A stretch of 64,000 nt of DNA from JBBRCE01 sp038205115 (GTDB lineage Bacteria > Planctomycetota > Planctomycetia > Pirellulales > JBBRCE01). The notes beneath the pieces were generated by a model that did not search any database, was not told where the DNA came from, and saw only the letters and a program-made list of their open reading frames with translations. The translations under genes were made by a program, and so were the position numbers. Location of the stretch: NCBI GenBank assembly GCA_038205115.1, contig JBBRCE010000006.1, positions 1 through 64,000 of the forward strand, read 5' to 3'. Of the stretch, positions 1 through 7,560 are shown piece by piece (within the stretch, counting starts at the first letter, position 1; each line of letters starts with the position of its first letter).

Positions 1-74
1 CTGCGCAGCGCCGCGAGTTCGCGTCGCGACGCATCACAATTCGGGCACGCATCCTTGGCAGTCAAGTTGGTCAT
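1..74 (-). CDS. Partial gene running off the left edge (N-terminus only)
   Basis: An ATG at 74 on the minus strand opens an uninterrupted frame to the window edge, giving about 24 residues that begin MTNLTAKDACPNCDASRREL. A CxxC pair is followed by what looks like the start of a helix. The pattern (short leader, CPxC, then a charged helix) resembles the N-terminus of IS66-type transposases or a zinc-ribbon protein, but the piece is too short to decide. No clear ribosome binding site is visible. Sequence to the left of the window is needed. Confidence 0.3.
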   Translation of the reverse strand, partial: MTNLTAKDACPNCDASRRELAALR

Positions 75-429
75 GGCTACAACTTAACCGCACCACCCCA
101 TTTCCAAGAAGACCAACTTTTATATCCGTGAACGGTTACGATGTTCCGGACACGTGCGACGTGACGGTGCCGCAGGTTAGTACCGTGAGAATATTGGTAT
201 AGCCAGCCACCCAGGCGAGCGTGACTGCCAGCCGGCCCTGCTGCTGAAACGAATGTGCTTGCGATACGAACATTGGCTTCCTGCTGAGACGTCCGCAGGC
301 AGCGGACGCACCTGCAGCAAATATACACCGCGCAACCGCGCATCACCATTGCATTCGGCTTGTCATTGCGACCGGCGGTCGTCATCATAAGTGACAGGGT
401 GGCAATGTGTACGTTTGAGTAGGTATCGA
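75..429. other. Intergenic region, no supported gene
   Basis: This stretch separates the partial leftward gene from the rightward nuclease gene. A 103-codon minus-strand frame covers most of it, but its product is rich in Arg, Cys and His, has no recognisable domain and no good start, so I do not call it. The region presumably holds divergent promoters; no convincing -35/-10 pair was identified. Confidence 0.4.
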
Positions 430-1707
430 ATGTTCAAGTTTCTACACGCGGCCGATCTGCATTTGGATAGCGCGCTTCGCGGCTTGGAGCAATACGAATC
501 CGCGCCCGTCGATGCCATCCGTCACGCCACGCGCCGCGCGCTGGAGAATCTCGTTGATCTGGCGATTTCGCAAGCGGTTCAGTTCGTGCTGATTGCCGGC
601 GATGTATACGATCGCGACTGGCCGGACTACAACACGGGCGTGTTTTATGTCAATCAGATGAATCGCCTGCGCCAGGCAGGCATCCCGGTGGTGGCCATTG
701 CCGGCAACCATGACGCCGCCAACAAAATGACGCGGTCGCTCCGCGCGCCGGATAACGTCACGCTGCTTTCTGCGGAAAAACCGCAGACGCTGCACTTGGA
801 TGACTACGGTGTGACCATTCATGGGCAAGGTTTTGCCAGCGGCGCGGTGCTGGAAGATCTTTCCGCTCAATATCCACTTGCGCAGGCCGGATCGTTTAAC
901 ATCGGCCTGCTGCATACCTGCGCCACGGGCGGGTACGACGGCCACGATCCTTACGCACCATGTACGATCGAGGGCCTGAAGAGTAAGCAGTATCATTACT
1001 GGGCGCTGGGCCATATCCACACGCGAAATGAGCAGCTCTCGGGCGATCCGGAATTGCCAATCGTTTTTCCGGGCAATCTGCAAGGTCGCCACATTCGCGA
1101 GACCGGCAAAAAAGGCTGCGTTTTGGTCAGCGTGGATGATCGGCATCGCGTGCAGCGGGTCGAATTCCAACCGGTGGACGTCTTCCGCTGGCACCGTTGC
1201 GTGGTCAGCGCTGCTGATGCCGCGACGGGCGACGACGTGGTACACGTCGTGGACCAAGCCCTCCGCGCGCTCGCTAATCAAGAAGGCGATTGCCCGTTGG
1301 CGGTCCGCGTAGAGATTGAAGGCAGCAGCGCCGCGCATGATCGCATGATGGCCGAACCGTTGCGCTGGACCAGCGAAATTCGCGTGGCAGCCACCGACAT
1401 TCGCCAGTCGCTATGGATTGAGAAGGTCAAATGCAATACCCGCCCAATGGCGCGTGGCGAATCACAAATTCGCGACGGAGCGCTGGCAGAACTCGAAAAC
1501 CTGTGCGAAGAATTGCTGGCGGACGATACGCAAATTGCGCAGCTGGCCGAAGTGCTGTCCGATCTGCGGCGGGCCTTGCCGGCGGAGTTGCTCGAGGGCG
1601 AAATGGCGCTGCAGTTGGATCAGCCCACGCGCCTGCGGTGCTACTTGGCCGAAGCTCAAGGTTTGCTGCTCTCGCGTCTGCAAACTCCGGCAGTTGGCGG
1701 CAAGTAG
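430..1707 (+). CDS. SbcD/YhaO-like DNA repair exonuclease (metallophosphoesterase)
   Basis: Predicted 425-residue calcineurin-like phosphoesterase of the DNA repair exonuclease (SbcD/Mre11/YhaO) group. The dinuclear-metal motifs appear in order: D9-x-H11 (ADLHLDS), G-D58 (AGDVYDRD), N93-H94-D (GNHD), a His in LLHTCA near 162, and GHIH at 194-197. The C-terminal 200 residues form the less conserved cap region of YhaO-type proteins. A GTG at 391 gives 13 extra residues (MTGWQCVRLSRYR), but homologues begin at the MFKFLHAADLHLDS motif, so the ATG at 430 is preferred. Family members cut DNA ends, usually with an SMC-like ATPase partner (SbcC/YhaN). No such partner lies downstream; the next gene is a PSP1 protein 117 bp away. 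Confidence 0.85.
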   Translation: MFKFLHAADLHLDSALRGLEQYESAPVDAIRHATRRALENLVDLAISQAVQFVLIAGDVYDRDWPDYNTGVFYVNQMNRLRQAGIPVVAIAGNHDAANKMTRSLRAPDNVTLLSAEKPQTLHLDDYGVTIHGQGFASGAVLEDLSAQYPLAQAGSFNIGLLHTCATGGYDGHDPYAPCTIEGLKSKQYHYWALGHIHTRNEQLSGDPELPIVFPGNLQGRHIRETGKKGCVLVSVDDRHRVQRVEFQPVDVFRWHRCVVSAADAATGDDVVHVVDQALRALANQEGDCPLAVRVEIEGSSAAHDRMMAEPLRWTSEIRVAATDIRQSLWIEKVKCNTRPMARGESQIRDGALAELENLCEELLADDTQIAQLAEVLSDLRRALPAELLEGEMALQLDQPTRLRCYLAEAQGLLLSRLQTPAVGGK

Positions 1708-1824
1708 CCGGACGTACCGTCTTTGCGAGAGCGGCTGAACTCGATATACTCGACCATCTTGCGCTGAATTTTCTGTGCGCCGGTTTCTCTTGTTTCGATG
1801 GCACCCCGGTCTGGTCTACGGCAT

Positions 1825-2655
1825 ATGCCCAAATATGTTGTGCGGTATGGCGTGACGCGCGCGCTCGGCATTTTGAACTGCCGCGAGTCGGACAATTATC
1901 CGCGCGGCACTCAAGTCATCGCCCGCACGGAGCGTGGCTTGGAAAATGGCGTGGTGCTGTGCGAAGCCACCGAAGAATCGACGCGCGAACTTAAAAACCC
2001 CGGCCAGGGGCAAATTCTGCGGGAAATGTCGCCCGCCGACCTCAAAGAACTCTCGCGGATGCGCGCCATGGCGCGCGACGAATTTACCGCCTGCCAAGGG
2101 CATTTGCAGCGTCTTTCGCTGGAAATGCAACTTGTTGACGTCGAGCATATTTTTGGGGGTGAGCGGGTTGTAATCTATTATCTGGCCGAAAACCGCGTCG
2201 ATTTTCGCGAATTGGTCAAACTGCTGGCCGCCGAATTTCAGACGCGGATCGAGATGCGGCAAATCGGCGTCCGCGACGAAGCCAAATTACTGGCCGACTA
2301 CGGCGACTGCGGCAAGCCCGTCTGTTGCAATACGCACCTCAGCGAAATGCCGCCGGTATCGATGAAAATGGCCAAGTTGCAAAAGGCCACGCTCGACCCC
2401 ACAAAAATTTCAGGGCGTTGCGGTCGACTGAAATGCTGTTTACGCTACGAATACGACACGTACGAGGCTTTGCAAAAAGACCTGCCGCCGATCAACTCCG
2501 ATGTCCTCACCCAGAACGGCCGGCATCGAGTGTTGGCGCATGAAATTTTAGCCGGCCAATTGTTGGTTGAAACGGAAGATCATCGTCGGATCTTGATTCC
2601 GGCCGCCGATGTACTGACCGTGATCAAGCGAGGTAGTGGCAGTAGTCCGGAGTAA
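1825..2655 (+). CDS. ricT: PSP1 C-terminal domain protein, RicT (YaaT)-like
   Basis: 276-residue PSP1-family protein. It carries the six-cysteine signature of Bacillus YaaT/RicT: C162, C167, C168 (CGKPVCC) and C199, C204, C205 (GRCGRLKCCL), followed by the RYEYDTYE segment. In Bacillus, RicT joins RicA and RicF in the Fe-S Ric (Y) complex, which affects RNase Y-dependent mRNA processing; planctomycete function is inferred only. An upstream ATG at 1798 adds nine residues (MAPRSGLRH), but family members start near MPKYVVRYG, so the ATG at 1825 is chosen. No RicA or RicF gene lies nearby. The next gene starts 115 bp downstream in the same direction. Confidence 0.85.
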   Translation: MPKYVVRYGVTRALGILNCRESDNYPRGTQVIARTERGLENGVVLCEATEESTRELKNPGQGQILREMSPADLKELSRMRAMARDEFTACQGHLQRLSLEMQLVDVEHIFGGERVVIYYLAENRVDFRELVKLLAAEFQTRIEMRQIGVRDEAKLLADYGDCGKPVCCNTHLSEMPPVSMKMAKLQKATLDPTKISGRCGRLKCCLRYEYDTYEALQKDLPPINSDVLTQNGRHRVLAHEILAGQLLVETEDHRRILIPAADVLTVIKRGSGSSPE

Positions 2656-2770
2656 CAATTGGCCGACCGTTGTTTGTCGCGTCTCGAACCGGACCAGCCA
2701 TCCGCAAGAGATAAAAACTCAAACCGGTGCGGCGATCGGCATTATCCACATTAAATACATTTAGCTGCTT

Positions 2771-3181
2771 ATGATCGAACCGTCCCATCCTGTGGCCATG
2801 ATGCTTGCCGCGGATCGCCGTTATAAGTTGCAGGCGTACGTGTTTGTTTTCGAGGCGCTCAACTATGCGGACGGTGTCTTGCACCTCGGCCGCAAGCCCG
2901 GGGGCGAAGATGCCGACGAGTCAGATCGGCATCTCACTGGCCAGCAATTGTGCGAGGCGATTCGGCTTTATGCACTCGAGCAATTCGGCCTCATGGCGAA
3001 ATGCGTCTTCAATAGCTGGGGAGTTCGAACCACCGGGGACTTTGGCGAGATCGTATTCAACTTGATTCGCATCAAGCAAATGAAAAAGACGAGCCAGGAT
3101 CGCCGCGAAGACTTTGACGACGTGTTCGACTTTGACCAGTTGCAAAGTGATTTTCAAATTGCGATGCCGGAGAACAAATGA
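2771..3181 (+). CDS. Minf_1886 family protein (PVC-restricted, unknown function)
   Basis: 136-residue protein matching the Verrucomicrobia/Planctomycetes-restricted Minf_1886 family. Characteristic stretches are AYVFVFEAL near the start, HLTGQQLCEAIRLYALEQFG in the middle, and WGVRTTGDFGEIVFNLI, then a charged acidic tail (RREDFDDVFDFDQL). The protein appears soluble, with no signal peptide or membrane helix. Function is unknown. Its last four bases overlap the start of the next gene (ATGA), which suggests translational coupling. Recognition is from memory of the family pattern. Confidence 0.75.
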   Translation: MIEPSHPVAMMLAADRRYKLQAYVFVFEALNYADGVLHLGRKPGGEDADESDRHLTGQQLCEAIRLYALEQFGLMAKCVFNSWGVRTTGDFGEIVFNLIRIKQMKKTSQDRREDFDDVFDFDQLQSDFQIAMPENK

Positions 3182-3444
3182 CCGTGGGCAGCAATCGCAA
3201 AAATAAGTCGCGCGCTGCGGTTGAGATATCGCCCGATTCCCACAAATCCGACCGTGGCAAATTCGGCCCTGATTCGAAACAGCCCAATCGCTTGACGCCA
3301 CCGATGACGAACTCGCTGCATAATCAGCCGCTGCCAGAACCGCCGCCGACGCGTCGTCAACTTTGGCTACTGATCGCCAGCGCAGTCGCCTTGGTGGCGT
3401 GGCTCGCCGCACTGGCGATTCTCTCGCTGGCGTCAAAACATTGA
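3178..3444 (+). CDS. Small single-pass membrane protein, hypothetical
   Basis: 88-residue protein whose ATG overlaps the stop of the preceding gene (ATGA). The N-terminal 58 residues are hydrophilic, Lys/Asp/Pro-rich and probably disordered. Residues about 62-85 (from LWLLIASAVALVAWLAALAI onward) form one strong transmembrane helix, ending two or three residues before the stop. This gives a tail-anchored topology with the N-terminus probably cytoplasmic. No family was recognised. The overlap with the Minf_1886 gene is the main support for its being a real gene. An in-frame ATG at residue 43 is an alternative start. Confidence 0.55.
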   Translation: MTVGSNRKNKSRAAVEISPDSHKSDRGKFGPDSKQPNRLTPPMTNSLHNQPLPEPPPTRRQLWLLIASAVALVAWLAALAILSLASKH

Positions 3445-4021
3445 CGAATTGATCGGACTGTCGTCTGGTCGAGCGATCAATCCCTGTCCGCAGCTTGACG
3501 ATAACAGCGGTCGGCAATTGATCGCTCGGCAAGGGGCGCATTTACAACAGCGCTGCCCGGGCGTTCCTGCGGTCTTCCGTACCATTGCTTGACAACCGCA
3601 AAATAGTTCGGCATGGATTTTGTATCTCGCCTAAGTGCTTAATCAGCAACATCTTACGATAGCCGGCCTCAATGACTTACAGCCCACTGGCGCGGCAAAT
3701 TTGTTGCTTAATGCCGCACTTTCGATTAAGTTAAAGTTGTCGGTTTACGGCCACCAATCTGTTCGGCCGCAGACTGGCAGATTCCTGCTCGCTCCCGGCT
3801 GGCGGGGGCCACCGCGTCTCAAGAATTGCCCACCTCATTGTTCGAGAGATGTCGGTTAGACGTTAGTAGGAGTTTCGCGTTTGCTGTTTGCCAAGATTCT
3901 TGGTTGATCGGCGGAGCGGAGCAGATGCGGCAAAAGAATTTTGTCATGGATGGCCTACAGCACCCGTCGTTAGTGATCGCTCGCACCCCAGGCGAAACGA
4001 TCTTTGGAGGTTTGTCTCGTC
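3445..4021. other. 577-bp intergenic region with no supported gene
   Basis: Two short open frames here (3635-3859 and 3826-4041, + strand) give products without recognisable features and with mutually inconsistent starts, so neither is called. The only structure noticed is a 12-bp perfect inverted repeat at 3470-3528, listed separately. The promoter for the DUF4912 gene should lie in the right half. Confidence 0.4.
3470..3528. repeat. 12-bp perfect inverted repeat with nested stem
   Basis: CGAGCGATCAAT at 3470-3481 is the exact reverse complement of ATTGATCGCTCG at 3517-3528. Inside the 35-nt loop CCGC and GCGG can pair again. It lies 25 bp after the stop of the small membrane-protein gene, where a transcript-end structure would be expected, but there is no T-tract, so it is not a standard intrinsic terminator. 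Confidence 0.4.
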
Positions 4022-5404
4022 ATGACCGCCACCACGCTTAAGTCACACTCGCTCAAAGACCTCGCGCACTTAGCCAAGAAGCGCGGCATCAACGGTTGGA
4101 GTTCAATGCGTAAGGATCAACTGATTCGCGCCCTGGTCAGTAATGCTAAGGCGAAATCCGCGCCAGCGGTTCGCAGCAAGAAGGCGCCGATCGCCAAAAA
4201 AGTTGGTCGCGCCGCGGTGGCAGCCGCCGTGCAGCGCGCAGCCAGCGGCAAGAAGGGCGCGGCTCGACCGATTGCCAGTCGCAAATCAGCAGCCAGCAAA
4301 AATGTGGTCGGAAAAAACGCAGTCATTAAGGTCATCCCCGCCGCGAAGCCAGCCACACGCATTACGGCCGGTCTCAATGGCCGTAGTTCCGTTGGCGTCA
4401 AACCAGCAATCAACGGCAAGGCCGCGTTTGGCAAGCCCGTGGCCAATGGCAAACTGAACGGTCAGCGCCCGGTGAGTAAGCCGGCCGACGCAGTGGATCC
4501 GACGTTGCCCCGCAATCCACGGCTGCTCAAACGTCTGCAGCAAGCCAAGCAGCGAATCAATGAATTTAACGACCTTTCGACCGAAGCGATCGGCTCCGGA
4601 ACGCCGGCCCGCGATCGTCTGGTGGCCATCGTCCGCGGTCCTTATTGGTTGCACGCCTGTTGGGAATTGACCGCGCCTTCAATTGCCCGCGCAAAGGCAG
4701 CGATGGGCCACGATTGGCATACGGCCAAGCCCACGTTACGACTGCTAGGCGTTGCGGCCAGCGGTACCGCCACGCCGTCGGAACAAGTCCTGCGCGATAT
4801 TGAGATTCATGGCGGCGTCAACAATTGGTATATCGACGTCAAGGATCCTCCGCACACCTACCGGTTGGAAGTCGGCTATCTGGCGGCCAGCAAACGATTT
4901 TACTCGCTGGCACGGAGCAATGTTGTCACGACGCCTTCGGCAGGCAGCGGCGACGCCGTCGATTCTCATTGGACCGAAGTGGCCTTGGACTGCGACAAAA
5001 TCTACGCCATGAGCGGTGGTTTTGCGGTGGACACAGCCAGTACCGAACTGCAAGAACTTTTCGAAGAGCGGATGCGTCGGCCGATGGGATCATCGGCCAT
5101 CAATCGCTACGGTGTTGGCGTCGCTGGGTTGCTTGGCCGCGAGGGCGACTTCGAATTCGCCATTGATGCGGAGATTCTAATCTACGGCGTGACGCATCCC
5201 GACGCGCAACTGACGCTGCAAGGCGAACCGGTGCGATTGCGTCCCGATGGCAGCTTTACCGTGCGTTGCGCCATGCCCAATCGTCGGCAGGTGATTCCGA
5301 TGGTCGCCAGCAGTCGCGACGGAGCCCAGCAGCGGACAATCGTGCTGGCGGTCGAGCGCAATACCAAGATCATGGAACCGCAATCTCGCGAAAGCACGGA
5401 ATAG
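4022..5404 (+). CDS. DUF4912 protein with N-terminal Rho-N/SAP-like domain
   Basis: 460-residue protein in three parts. Residues about 8-42 (LKDLAHLAKKRGINGWSSMR and following) match the Rho N-terminal, SAP-like helical domain that can bind nucleic acid. Residues about 43-160 are an Ala/Lys/Pro-rich basic linker. Residues about 190-455 match DUF4912, with RDRLVAIVRGPYWLHACWEL and then DIEIHGGVNNWYIDV, and a C-terminal Ig-like strand region. It is probably cytoplasmic. DUF4912 function is unknown; nucleic-acid binding is inferred only from the N-terminal domain. The frame extends to an ATG at 4004, but the ATG at 4022 fits the domain start. Confidence 0.75.
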   Translation: MTATTLKSHSLKDLAHLAKKRGINGWSSMRKDQLIRALVSNAKAKSAPAVRSKKAPIAKKVGRAAVAAAVQRAASGKKGAARPIASRKSAASKNVVGKNAVIKVIPAAKPATRITAGLNGRSSVGVKPAINGKAAFGKPVANGKLNGQRPVSKPADAVDPTLPRNPRLLKRLQQAKQRINEFNDLSTEAIGSGTPARDRLVAIVRGPYWLHACWELTAPSIARAKAAMGHDWHTAKPTLRLLGVAASGTATPSEQVLRDIEIHGGVNNWYIDVKDPPHTYRLEVGYLAASKRFYSLARSNVVTTPSAGSGDAVDSHWTEVALDCDKIYAMSGGFAVDTASTELQELFEERMRRPMGSSAINRYGVGVAGLLGREGDFEFAIDAEILIYGVTHPDAQLTLQGEPVRLRPDGSFTVRCAMPNRRQVIPMVASSRDGAQQRTIVLAVERNTKIMEPQSRESTE

Positions 5405-5619
5405 CTTCGCTGTTTTTCGTTGCGCCCTGTGACATTGAGCCCACCAGCTTTCTACGCTGGCCCGTTTAAACATGGGTTGCTTGCGGACGTGATTTCCATT
5501 TAAGCTTAGGCTGACGCTTGCGCTGCGCGGTTGTTTTCAGCAGCGCCTGGCCGATCCGGGAGTGGCGCCGTCCACCGGAATGAATGGTTACCGTGACTGA
5601 TAGTTGGGAGAGTGGCTGC

Positions 5620-6486
5620 GTGTCGAAGGATATCACAGGAATCATTTCTGGCTGGGAGTTCGAGCCGGATAAAGTCAACGTGCGCATCGTTCGCGGCGAC
5701 GACAGTCGCGACAAAATTCAAATGCGGCTCGATATGGGGCTGATGCAAATGAATTTCGACGGCCGCCCGGACGGTTTTCGCCCTGAAGAATGCGAATCGT
5801 GGCTGGAATACTATCGCAAGCAGCAACAAGCGCACGACGCGGCAAACCCTGATGGGAAACCGTTTCTGCTGGAATCGGTCGATTGCGCGCGGCTCATGCG
5901 CGAGGGCGTTCAATACTATCACCGCTATCTCAGTTTTTGGCATCTCAACCGCTACGAACTCTGCGCGCGGGATACCAATCGCAACCTGCGGCTATTCGCA
6001 TTTGTCCGCGAACATGCCCGGCATGAACACGAGAAACTGCAGTTTGATCAGTACCGGCCTTACGTCACCATGATGCACACGCGGGCCGTTGCCACGCCGC
6101 TGGTTGAGCTGCGGCAACTGGAATCGGCAATCGGCGCGATCGATGCCGGCATTCGGGCCATCAAAGATTTTCTGGTTGAATATCAGCAGATGAACCGCGC
6201 CGACCAATGCGGCGAACTGCTCCATCTGGCGCGTTGGCGTGAGGAACTGAGTGGCAAACTGCCACCGCAACCACCCGCGGTCGAAACGAGCACCGAGCCC
6301 GCCGCTAACGATATTCCACCGGCCATGAATGCCGGCCCCAATAAAATCGAATCGCCGCCGAGCAATTTGGTCGCCGAATTGCGCGGCGAACTCGATCGTG
6401 CGATTGCTGAAGAACGCTTCGAAGATGCCATCGCGCTTCGCGACCGCATTGCGCAAGCCACCAAGCACGGCAGCGGCAACCCGTAA
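5620..6486 (+). CDS. UVR (UvrB/UvrC motif) domain protein, hypothetical
   Basis: 288-residue protein. The N-terminal 200 residues form an uncharacterised planctomycete domain, with QMRLDMGLMQMNFDGRPDG followed by helices rich in Tyr and His. Residues about 250-285 are a UVR motif (LRGELDRAIAEERFEDAIAL), the helical hairpin used by UvrB and UvrC to bind each other and found in other protein-interaction contexts. A Pro-rich linker separates the two parts. The GTG at 5620 (VSKDITG) is chosen because GGGAG lies nine bases upstream and homologues begin with M-S-K-D. An ATG at 5584 would add 12 residues. It is probably not a true Uvr repair subunit, since no helicase or nuclease domain is present. 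Confidence 0.7.
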   Translation: MSKDITGIISGWEFEPDKVNVRIVRGDDSRDKIQMRLDMGLMQMNFDGRPDGFRPEECESWLEYYRKQQQAHDAANPDGKPFLLESVDCARLMREGVQYYHRYLSFWHLNRYELCARDTNRNLRLFAFVREHARHEHEKLQFDQYRPYVTMMHTRAVATPLVELRQLESAIGAIDAGIRAIKDFLVEYQQMNRADQCGELLHLARWREELSGKLPPQPPAVETSTEPAANDIPPAMNAGPNKIESPPSNLVAELRGELDRAIAEERFEDAIALRDRIAQATKHGSGNP

Positions 6487-6588
6487 AATCACTTAGTCTT
6501 CGGTTAAGTTGACGCCGTTTGGCCCGAAACTCGCTACGAATTGCTACACTACTGTGCAGGCGATCCTTTAGAAACTTAGCGAGCTGTC

Positions 6589-7413
6589 ATGCTGATTCGA
6601 GTGGGCTCAGAGATATCTTTTACCTTCCCCGAACCCACGCCCATTGTTTTGATGCTGAGTATGCATCCGGTCCGTTGGCCAACGGTTCGCGTTCGCGAGA
6701 ATTTACATTCGCGGCCGTTCGTTCCGCTGACTATGTTTTACGACATTTACGGCAACTGCTGCCATCGCGCAGTGGCGCCGGCTGGCTACGTGACCTTTGC
6801 TAACGATGCCGTGGTGGACGACTGCGGGCTGCCGGACCTAATTGTTCCGGATGCTTATCAATCGCCGGTCGAAACTCTGCCGGCAGACGTTTTACATTAC
6901 TTGCTGGCGAGTCGATATTGCGAAGTCGACAGCGAACTCAAACCGCTGGCCTGGCAACTTTTTGGGCATCTCATGCCCGGGTGGGGACGGGTCCAAGCGA
7001 TTTGCGATTTTGCCCACCAGCACATTCGCTTCGATTATCAGTTGGCTCGTCCGAACCGCACCGCGCTTGAAGCCTATCGCGAGCGGACTGGCGTTTGTCG
7101 CGACTACATGCACCTGGCGATCACACTTTGCCGCTCGCTGAATATTCCCGCGCGTTACTGCACAGGTTACCTTGGTGATATCTGCGTGCCCGCGATGCCA
7201 TATCCCATGGATTTTAGCGCCTGGTTCGAGGTCTATCTTGGCGGACAGTGGTATGCCTTTGACGCTCGTAACAACAAGCCGCGCGTTGGTCGCGTGCTGA
7301 TGGCGCGCGGACGCGACGCGGCGGATGTTGCCATCACCACGACCTTCGGCCAAAACCAACTGCAGTTATTCAAGGTCTGGACTGACGATGTTACTTCGCT
7401 TCCGATTGCGTAA
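6589..7413 (+). CDS. Transglutaminase-like family protein
   Basis: 274-residue protein with an N-terminal beta domain (Bact_transglu_N-like) and a transglutaminase-like core. The predicted nucleophile is C170 in TGVCRDYMHLAITLCR, and D225 lies in WYAFDARNN. The position normally occupied by the catalytic His before AW is Ser (S210 in MDFSAWFEVYLGG). I recall relatives with Ala or Ser at this site, so this may be a subfamily trait rather than damage. No signal peptide is seen, so it is probably cytoplasmic; it could be a protease- or amidase-like enzyme or a non-catalytic fold. The gene stands alone, 147 bp from the convergent RND operon. Confidence 0.75.
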   Translation: MLIRVGSEISFTFPEPTPIVLMLSMHPVRWPTVRVRENLHSRPFVPLTMFYDIYGNCCHRAVAPAGYVTFANDAVVDDCGLPDLIVPDAYQSPVETLPADVLHYLLASRYCEVDSELKPLAWQLFGHLMPGWGRVQAICDFAHQHIRFDYQLARPNRTALEAYRERTGVCRDYMHLAITLCRSLNIPARYCTGYLGDICVPAMPYPMDFSAWFEVYLGGQWYAFDARNNKPRVGRVLMARGRDAADVAITTTFGQNQLQLFKVWTDDVTSLPIA

Positions 7414-7560
7414 CTCACTCAGGCAGGCGACTTGGTGGCGAGCCACTGCTGCAAAGTGCGATTCCAAAGATGTTCGGCTTGACCCGCGCCGGCAATTTGC
7501 CCGCGTCACCGGCATCCGGCCGCGATCGGCGAACCATTTTACAAGCGGCGCGACCGCTGG

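Noticed and set aside
77..388. 103-codon minus-strand frame before the nuclease gene
   Set aside because: Arg/His/Cys-rich composition, no domain, no ribosome binding site; typical random frame in GC-rich intergenic DNA.
442..1338. 298-codon minus-strand frame antisense to the nuclease gene
   Set aside because: The + strand product has all phosphoesterase motifs; this is its antisense shadow.
3635..4041. Two short + frames in the 3445-4021 gap
   Set aside because: No recognisable product, poor composition, and the second runs into the DUF4912 start.
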